DNA from: Avoscillospira_A sp052117125
GTDB lineage: Bacteria > Bacillota > Clostridia > Oscillospirales > Oscillospiraceae
NCBI RefSeq assembly: GCF_052117125.1
Contig: NZ_JBQKJT010000013.1
Coordinates: 1 to 64,000 of the forward strand
Direction of reading: 5' to 3'
Length of the DNA stretch: 64,000 nucleotides
In this document: piece by piece, positions 57,752 to 64,000 of the stretch
Layout of the letters: each line of letters opens with the position of its first letter
Numbering within the stretch: position 1 is the first letter of the stretch
The notes under the pieces: model-generated
Database searches by the model: none
Seen by the model: the letters and a program-made list of their open reading frames with translations, nothing else
What the model was told of the DNA's origin: nothing
Translations under genes and position numbers: made by a program

Positions 57752-60211
57752 ATGCAGCGCGAAAAAAACTCTGAAACCTTTATGACCAAACTGGCCCGCT
57801 TTATCGTGGACAAACGAAAGGCGTTCTACCTGATTTTCATTGCAGTCTTTCTGTTCAGCGCTGCGTCGGTAAATAAAGTACAGGTCAACAACGACATCAC
57901 CAGCTATCTGCCCAGTGAGACCGAGACGCGCCGGGGTCTGACCATTATGGATCAGGAATTCGTCACCCTCGGCAGCGCCAATATCATGGTGTCCAACATC
58001 ACCTATGAAACAGCGGAGGCCCTTTCCAAGGAGATTGCAGCCGTTCCAGGAGTCTCTGGCGTGGAATTTGACGACACCGAGGGGCATTACCATGACGCCG
58101 CCGCCCTGTTCACAGTCTCGTTTGAGGGCGAGGAACAGGCACCGGAAACGGTGGAAGCGCTGGAGCGTGTGGAACTGTTGTTGGATGAATACGATTATTA
58201 CCCCTCCACCACGGTAGGCCGTGACGCCTCTGCCAGTCTCCAAAAGGAAATGACAGTGATTCTCGCCATTGCCGCCGTCGTCATCGTGGTGGTGCTGCTC
58301 TTCACCTCCAAAAGCTATTTGGAGGTACCAGTTTATCTCATTGTCTTTGCGACGGCTGCTGTGTTGAATATGGGTACCAATTACTGGTTTGGCACCATTT
58401 CTTTTATCACCAACGCCATTGCCATTGTTTTGCAGTTGGCTCTGGCCATCGATTACGCCATCATCTTCTGCCATCGGTACATGGAGGAGCGGGATAACGG
58501 TCTGGACGCCCGGGAAGCGGATATTGCCGCCCTGTCCAAGGCTATTGTGGAAATTTCCTCATCCAGTTTGACCACCATTTCCGGTTTGGTGGCCTTGATG
58601 CTGATGCAGCTGCGCATCGGTTTCGATATGGGCATCGTACTGGCCAAGGGTATCGTCATCAGTATGCTCTGCGTCTTCCTGTTGATGCCGGGCCTGCTGA
58701 TGCTGTTCCACAATGCCATTGAGAAAACCCGGCATAAAAATCTGGTTCCCCATATCTCCTGGCTGGGCAAAGGTGTGGTCAAGCTGCGCTTTATCCTGCC
58801 GCCCATCTTTCTGGGCGTTCTGGTGGTGGGAGCCATCCTGTCGGGCCGCTGTGACTATGTGTTCGACGCCAACGACACGGATTTTGACAATAAGCCCGCC
58901 TGGCGGATTGCGGATGAAAAAGTCACAGAAGCCTTTGGACAGAAAAACACCATCGCCATGTTGGTACCCCGGGGCGATTACGACAAAGAGGGCGCCATTC
59001 TTCGGCATGTGGAGGCGTTGGAACCGGTGACCCAGGTCACTGGCCTTGCCAACATTGAAGTGGAGGACGGTCGTATGCTGACCGATGCCATGAATCCCCG
59101 GCAGTTTGCCGAGCTGGCCGGCGTGGATGTGGAGTTGGCCCGGCTGCTCTATCAAGCCTACGGTCTCAGTGTAGAGGAATACGGCGCCATTTTCCAGGAA
59201 CCGGACGAATACACCGTTCCCCTGCTGGATATCTTTGAATTTCTGGTGGAACAAATCGACAAGGGCGTGGTCAGTCTGGACGAGGAGCAAAGCGAAAAGG
59301 TGGAGGATCTGCGGGAGCAGCTGGACATGGGTATTGAACAGCTGCGGGGAGAAAACTGGTCCCGCCTCGTCTTTGTGGCAGACTTGCCCACCGAAGGGTC
59401 CGAGACCTACGACCTGCTGGACGAGATTCGCGCCATCGGTCAGACATATTACGGCGACAGCGTGATTCTGGTGGGCAACTCCACCAACGCCTTTGATCTC
59501 TCCAGCTCTTTCTCTCAGGACAACGCCAAAATCAGCATTTTGACAGCGCTGTTCGTCATGGTTATTCTGTTGTTTACCTTCAAATCGGCTGGTTTGCCTC
59601 TGCTGCTGGTTTTGACCATTCAAGGCTCCATCTGGATCAACTTTTCGTTCCCGGTATTGCAGGGGACCAACCTGTTCTTCCTCAGCTATCTGGTAGTCAG
59701 TTCCATTCAGATGGGCGCCACCATTGACTATGCCATCGTCATCACCAACCGGTATCTGGAACTGAAAACCACCATGGAGCGAAAGCAAGCCGTCATAGAA
59801 GCGTTGGACCAGAGTTTCCCTACCATACTGACTTCAGGCAGTATTATGGCGGTGGCCGGTTTCCTCATCGGCGGTATCTCCACCGACGCCACCATCGGAT
59901 CTGTGGGTCTGACGCTGGGCCGTGGTACCGTCACCTCCATTCTGCTGGTCATGACGGTACTGCCCCAACTGCTGCTGTTGGGCGACAGTCTCATCGAACG
60001 GACGGCCATTACCCTCAACCGCGACCGGAAACAGCGGTTTAACCGGGGCACCATGCGTTTGGACGGCCATATCCGCGGCCATGTGGCCGGTTTCATTGAC
60101 GGCGAGTTTAAAGGCGTGGTCCATGGCAGCATCGACGCGCTTGTGGAAAGCAAATACCAAGTCCCGCAGGCGTTGGACGAGGCCGACGAAGAGGAGGCGG
60201 AAAGCATATGA
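57752..60211 (+). CDS. MMPL/RND-family transporter
   Basis: The 819-aa protein has the two-half RND layout: TM1 (about 23-43), an outer loop, five TMs, then TM7, a second outer loop (with an acidic helical insert near 470-540) and five more TMs. The family blocks are ALAIDYAIIFCHRYMEER and GATIDYAIVITNRYLELK, where the paired Asp residues carry protons. A soluble C-terminal tail (about 745-819) has repeated GHIRGHVAGFIDGEF-like segments. It likely exports lipids or small hydrophobic compounds; TetR upstream suggests drug- or lipid-induced expression. Confidence 0.92.
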   Translation: MQREKNSETFMTKLARFIVDKRKAFYLIFIAVFLFSAASVNKVQVNNDITSYLPSETETRRGLTIMDQEFVTLGSANIMVSNITYETAEALSKEIAAVPGVSGVEFDDTEGHYHDAAALFTVSFEGEEQAPETVEALERVELLLDEYDYYPSTTVGRDASASLQKEMTVILAIAAVVIVVVLLFTSKSYLEVPVYLIVFATAAVLNMGTNYWFGTISFITNAIAIVLQLALAIDYAIIFCHRYMEERDNGLDAREADIAALSKAIVEISSSSLTTISGLVALMLMQLRIGFDMGIVLAKGIVISMLCVFLLMPGLLMLFHNAIEKTRHKNLVPHISWLGKGVVKLRFILPPIFLGVLVVGAILSGRCDYVFDANDTDFDNKPAWRIADEKVTEAFGQKNTIAMLVPRGDYDKEGAILRHVEALEPVTQVTGLANIEVEDGRMLTDAMNPRQFAELAGVDVELARLLYQAYGLSVEEYGAIFQEPDEYTVPLLDIFEFLVEQIDKGVVSLDEEQSEKVEDLREQLDMGIEQLRGENWSRLVFVADLPTEGSETYDLLDEIRAIGQTYYGDSVILVGNSTNAFDLSSSFSQDNAKISILTALFVMVILLFTFKSAGLPLLLVLTIQGSIWINFSFPVLQGTNLFFLSYLVVSSIQMGATIDYAIVITNRYLELKTTMERKQAVIEALDQSFPTILTSGSIMAVAGFLIGGISTDATIGSVGLTLGRGTVTSILLVMTVLPQLLLLGDSLIERTAITLNRDRKQRFNRGTMRLDGHIRGHVAGFIDGEFKGVVHGSIDALVESKYQVPQALDEADEEEAESI

Positions 60212-63200
60212 TGAAACAGAAGCAATTTTTTCGGCGGCTGTGCGCCTCTCTGGTAGCCGCTGCGGTAACGCTGTCCCTGCTGCCGCCGGTATCGGCGGCC
60301 AACAGCATTTCCATCGCATCTCTGGAGGACTGGAAATCATTCACAGACCGCTGTGTCCGGGACACCTATTCCCAGGGATTGACAGTAGAGCTGACGGCGG
60401 ATCTGGATTTTACAGACCATACCGTGGAGCCGGTACCTATCTTCCAGGGTACCTTCCATGGCAACGGCCACACCATCACCGGCTGGACCTACACGGAAAA
60501 AGGTTCCACCGTGGGCTTATTCCGCACGGTGACCGCCACCGCTGTGGTGGATGGATTGACGCTGGACGCCACTGTCAGCCCCGGCGGTACCGCCTCCACC
60601 GTAGGCTTGCTCTGCGGCGATAATTTCGGCATTCTGCAAAACTGCACGGTGCGCGGCACCTTGTCGGCCCAAACGGACACCGGCGGCATTGCCGGCTGCA
60701 ACGAGGAATCGGGACAGATTCTAAACTGTATCAGCCATGCCCATGTGACTGCCGTCACCAACGGCGGCGGCATTGTAGGGCGGAATCTGGGAACTGTATC
60801 GGGCTGCATCAACATTGGAATTCTCAATGATGATCCGGACCAGACGATTCCCACCAGCATCGGCGGCATTGCCGGTCTGTCCCGCGGCACCCTGACCGGC
60901 TGCCGCAACCAGGGTGCCGTGGGCTATGACCATCTGGGCTACAACATGGGCGGTATCGTAGGTCTGCAATCCGGGACCATTCTGGACTGCACAAACAGCG
61001 GGACCATTCGCGGCCGTAAGGATGTAGGCGGCATCGTAGGCCAATTTGAACCCAGCACCCATGTAACCTATGGTCCCTCCCCTGCCGATCAGCTCAACGA
61101 CAAGTTGACGGGCTTGATGGCGGAGATGACCAGTCTCACCGACCGGCTCTACGCCATCTCCTCCAGCAGCGTGGACGATGTACAGGTCATTCACAACGCA
61201 CTGGCCGAAATTCAGAAGCAGGCCCATTCTGCCGGTACGGAAAGTCTGGAAAACGTGCAGGAACTATCCGATCAGCTTCACATCCACGCTACGGCCATCA
61301 GCGATGCCATCACCCAGGGCCGAGCGGTCATGGATGGCTTTCAGGATACTGCCCATCAGGATATCGAGGAGTTACTGAAGGCTTCCGACGCGTTTTCTGA
61401 CGCCATCCATGCTATGGCTGAACAACTGGATGACGGACTGCGCGATACGCTGCATACAGCTGACATCGCATCATCGGATATTCACCGCCAAGTGCAGGCT
61501 ATCCAATCCGCCATGAACCAGATGGACCGGGAGTTGACGGCGCTGCATAATTATGTGGAGACGGTGATTTCCCTGTTCAACAGCGGTGATCTGTTGGGGG
61601 CGCTGACCACTCCACTGCCGGACATGAATCCTAGGGGAAACCTCAATACCATCGGCACGGCTCTGGTCAACATCGGCTCCAGCCTTGATACACTGACCAG
61701 TCAGTGGAGCACCATTTACAAGCACACTTCCGACCAGCTGGGGCAGGAGCGGGAGCAGGCCCGGCAAGCTGCGGAACAGATTCGGGAAACGGCGGGCCAT
61801 CTTAATGACGCCGCCTATGCCATGACCCAATCCCTCTCCAGCGTAACAGAGCAGCTGCAAACCAATTACGACGCTATTCTGGACCTAGTGAAAACCCATA
61901 CCGACAGTCTCAACCAGACCGCCCAGGATACTGGCGACGCCATCGACGCCCAGCTGGAGATTCTGTCGGACCAAGTACAGAAAATGACCGACAAAGCAGC
62001 GACAGACACCGATCTGGTACATGATACCACCACGGCCCTGCTGAACCAGCTAGACCAGGTCCGGCAAGCCATTTACGATATGGGCCGGGAGCCGGAACTG
62101 ACAGTGGAGGAAGTCACAGATATCACCGAGGGGCCTGGTCTGCTCTCCGGTTGTATCGCCACTGGCGACGTTTTCGGCGACAGCAACACCGGCGGATTGG
62201 TAGGTGTTGTCTCCACGGAGCTTGGCGACGACCCAGAGGCCACCTTCTCCATGGATGACATGGAATTGCTGTCCGATGTGTACGCAACACTGCGGGCTGT
62301 CATCCGTGACAGCCGCTTCGACGGCACGGTAACCGTACGCAACGACTGCGGCGGCGGTATCGTGGGCCGCAGTGAATCCGGCGCCATTGTCAATTGTGTG
62401 GCCCGTGGCACCGTAGAAACCGGTACCGATTACTGTGGAGGCATTGCCGGCCGCACCAAAGGCATTGTTACCGGCTGTGCCGCTCTGGTGGATTTGTCCG
62501 GTGACAACTGGGTAGGCGGTATCGCCGGTTTGGGTGCGGATATCAGCGGCTGCCGCACCATGGTGCGGGATGAAGGCGGCGGCGAATACCGCGGCGCCAT
62601 TGCCGGACAGAGTGACGGTACATTGACCGACAACCGCTATCTGATGGAGGACCTCCCCGGACTGGACGGCGTAGACTATGCCGACCGTGCCCAAGGGCTG
62701 GATTTTGCATCATTTTCTCAACTTTCCGGCGTCCCAGCTGATTTTCTGCACTTCTCCTATCGCTATGTGGTGGATGGCAAGACAATCGCCGAGATTCCTT
62801 TCTCCTACGACGGCAATTTGGACGAGAGCAAGATTCCTGCCGTGCCGCAACGGGATGGAAGCTACGGCCAGTGGCCGGAATGCCCCACTGAGCATCTGAC
62901 CCGGTCCATGGTGTTGGAGGCACAGTTTACGGCGCCCACTGCTACCCTGTCCAGCGGCGGCGCCATTCCGGCGCTTCTGGTACAAGGTGACTTTGGCCCC
63001 GATGCGTCGCTGCATGTGACAGAGGAGCCGCTGGACGGAGCACCCACCGGCGCGGTGGCCGCTTATGGCTACACCATAGAGAACTTCTCGGGCGACACTG
63101 TAACCTTACGTCTGCGGGCAGCCGACTGCACCCATCCGGCAGTCTATCTCTGGCAGGATGGCCAATGGCAGACGGTAGATACCGAAACAGATGGTTCCTA

Positions 63201-63351
63201 TCTGATATGCACCGCACCAGCCAACAGCAAGGTACTGTTGACGGACACTCCCACGGTTTGGCCCATTCCAGCTGCCATCGGCGGCGCGGCTGTCATAGCC
63301 GTCGTTGTACTTCTATTGGTACACCGTCGGAAACGGGCTAAATCGGCTTGA
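60208..63351 (+). CDS. Large surface protein: GLUG-type repeats, long coiled coil, C-terminal membrane anchor
   Basis: The 1047-aa protein has a signal peptide (cut near PVSAAN, about 30), GLUG-like glycine-rich beta repeats (about 75-290, e.g. TGGIAGCNEESGQILNC), a helical coiled coil (about 300-630) full of Gln/Asp/Ile heptads, a second GLUG set (about 645-800), a beta-rich domain and a TM helix with KRAK tail (about 1018-1047). The coiled coil resembles those of YhgE/Pip-type proteins that accompany RND pumps. It overlaps the transporter stop by 4 nt (ATGA), so it is likely a partner spanning the thick wall. Confidence 0.82.
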   Translation: MMKQKQFFRRLCASLVAAAVTLSLLPPVSAANSISIASLEDWKSFTDRCVRDTYSQGLTVELTADLDFTDHTVEPVPIFQGTFHGNGHTITGWTYTEKGSTVGLFRTVTATAVVDGLTLDATVSPGGTASTVGLLCGDNFGILQNCTVRGTLSAQTDTGGIAGCNEESGQILNCISHAHVTAVTNGGGIVGRNLGTVSGCINIGILNDDPDQTIPTSIGGIAGLSRGTLTGCRNQGAVGYDHLGYNMGGIVGLQSGTILDCTNSGTIRGRKDVGGIVGQFEPSTHVTYGPSPADQLNDKLTGLMAEMTSLTDRLYAISSSSVDDVQVIHNALAEIQKQAHSAGTESLENVQELSDQLHIHATAISDAITQGRAVMDGFQDTAHQDIEELLKASDAFSDAIHAMAEQLDDGLRDTLHTADIASSDIHRQVQAIQSAMNQMDRELTALHNYVETVISLFNSGDLLGALTTPLPDMNPRGNLNTIGTALVNIGSSLDTLTSQWSTIYKHTSDQLGQEREQARQAAEQIRETAGHLNDAAYAMTQSLSSVTEQLQTNYDAILDLVKTHTDSLNQTAQDTGDAIDAQLEILSDQVQKMTDKAATDTDLVHDTTTALLNQLDQVRQAIYDMGREPELTVEEVTDITEGPGLLSGCIATGDVFGDSNTGGLVGVVSTELGDDPEATFSMDDMELLSDVYATLRAVIRDSRFDGTVTVRNDCGGGIVGRSESGAIVNCVARGTVETGTDYCGGIAGRTKGIVTGCAALVDLSGDNWVGGIAGLGADISGCRTMVRDEGGGEYRGAIAGQSDGTLTDNRYLMEDLPGLDGVDYADRAQGLDFASFSQLSGVPADFLHFSYRYVVDGKTIAEIPFSYDGNLDESKIPAVPQRDGSYGQWPECPTEHLTRSMVLEAQFTAPTATLSSGGAIPALLVQGDFGPDASLHVTEEPLDGAPTGAVAAYGYTIENFSGDTVTLRLRAADCTHPAVYLWQDGQWQTVDTETDGSYLICTAPANSKVLLTDTPTVWPIPAAIGGAAVIAVVVLLLVHRRKRAKSA

Positions 63352-63434
63352 ACCAAGGATAGATTTTTTGCGACACTTATGGTATGATCGACCCATAATC
63401 CGGCATCGGTCCGGAAACTACGGGAGGAATGATC

Positions 63435-63902
63435 GTGTCCATTGAACGAGTGATCGCGTATTTTCAGCAGTTCGGCATGGCGGACCGGATTTTGCAGCTG
63501 GATGCATCCAGCGCCACGGTCGCATTGGCCGCGGAGGCGCTGCATTGTGCGCCCTGCCGCATTGCCAAAACCCTGTCCTTTGCCGTCCATGACGATGCAG
63601 TTTTGATCGTCGCCGCCGGTGACGCCCGTATTGACAATGCCAAATACAAGGCCCGATTTGGCGTCAAGGCAAAAATGCTTTCGCCGGAAGAAGCGGCGCA
63701 ACGCATTGGTCATGCGGTGGGCGGTGTGTGCCCGTTTGCCGTCAACGACGGTGTCACCGTCTACCTGGACAAATCCCTGCAGCGGTTCGACACGGTCTTT
63801 CCGGCCTGCGGCAGCAGCAACAGCGCCATTGAACTGACTCTGGCAGAGCTGGAGCAGCATTCCAATTCCGCCGGATGGGTGGACGTTTGCAAAGATTGGT
63901 AA
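63435..63902 (+). CDS. YbaK/ProX-type aminoacyl-tRNA deacylase domain protein
   Basis: The 155-aa protein has the YbaK fold: ALHCAPCRIAKTLSFAVHDD with the catalytic Lys, LIVAAGDARIDNAKYKARFG, LSPEEAAQRIGHAVGGVCPF, and ACGSSNSAIELTLAEL. Such enzymes clear mischarged tRNAs (for example Cys- or Ala-tRNA-Pro). GTG at 63435 is preferred because GGGAGGA directly abuts the ATG at 63429 but lies 7 nt before the GTG. It is free-standing. Confidence 0.88.
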   Translation: MSIERVIAYFQQFGMADRILQLDASSATVALAAEALHCAPCRIAKTLSFAVHDDAVLIVAAGDARIDNAKYKARFGVKAKMLSPEEAAQRIGHAVGGVCPFAVNDGVTVYLDKSLQRFDTVFPACGSSNSAIELTLAELEQHSNSAGWVDVCKDW

Positions 63903-63938
63903 TCGCATTTGCGGCAACAATGGAAAGGAGCCTATCGC

Positions 63939-64000
63939 ATGGACCAAGAAAAAGCACAAGCGCTGTGGCAGTGGGCCATTGACTTTCATGGTCATACCTG
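63939..64000 (+). CDS. FmdE-family protein, first 20 codons only
   Basis: The frame starts at ATG 63939 after GGAAAGGAG and runs off the window end: MDQEKAQALWQWAIDFHGHT followed by the first two bases of a Cys codon. FHGHxC opens the conserved metal-binding motif of the FmdE (formylmethanofuran dehydrogenase subunit E-like) family. The rest is outside the window. Confidence 0.65.
   Translation, partial: MDQEKAQALWQWAIDFHGHT

Overview
The window is bacterial DNA, GC-rich and densely packed, most likely from an anaerobic, spore-forming Clostridia member (an Oscillospirales-like gut Firmicute is my guess; no rRNA or marker proves it). The support is two sporulation genes (spoIIR, spoIVA), AddAB instead of RecBCD, strong AAGGAGG-type ribosome sites, a SAM-I riboswitch before metK, and a Firmicutes-style ethanolamine locus with an EutV/EutW two-component antitermination system. 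Most genes are on the minus strand. I saw no rRNA, tRNA or CRISPR array.

Layout. 1-1154: the edge of an IS1182-type insertion sequence. 1172-5086: an S-adenosylmethionine block (nucleotide-sugar dehydrogenase, metK behind a SAM-I riboswitch, ahcY). 5243-6804 (+): a rhomboid-like membrane protein and an SRAP protein. 7024-13858: addB-addA. 13919-17974: spoIIR, ispE, a DUF1015 gene and a phosphoglycerate mutase. 18058-22626: a small DUF378 protein behind a sporulation-type promoter, then a divergent pair formed by a zinc-ribbon/Ig-like membrane protein and a receptor-like Ser/Thr kinase.

22632-41187 is the centrepiece: about 22 genes in one direction, eutG-S-P-V-W-A-B-C-L-K-E-M-M-T-pduL-J-hyp-N-pduS-pduT-H-Q, encoding an ethanolamine-degrading bacterial microcompartment. 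EutH imports ethanolamine. EutBC (reactivated by EutA, with adenosylcobalamin from EutT) splits it to acetaldehyde and ammonia. EutE makes acetyl-CoA, EutG makes ethanol, and PduL makes acetyl phosphate. Shell proteins EutS, EutM (two near-identical copies), EutK-like, EutL, EutN and a PduT-like trimer enclose the pathway, and a PduS-like flavin/Fe-S protein probably moves electrons through the PduT pore. A sigma-A promoter (41159-41187), a structured leader, and a terminator between eutW and eutA fit control by EutV antitermination.

41320-42798 is spoIVA. 43020-47512 is a five-gene metal/cofactor ABC uptake operon that starts with a surface Ig-like protein and ends with a TiaS-like protein of unknown role. 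47509-50241 is a BlaI/BlaR1-type repressor/protease pair without a beta-lactam-binding domain. 50252-57054 is an envelope-stress-like block: PadR regulator, two membrane proteins, a response regulator/histidine kinase pair and the MacB-like ABC transporter it probably activates through 11-bp-spaced repeats. 57087-63351 (+) is TetR, an MMPL/RND transporter and a large GLUG-repeat surface protein. The window ends with a YbaK deacylase and the start of an FmdE-family gene.
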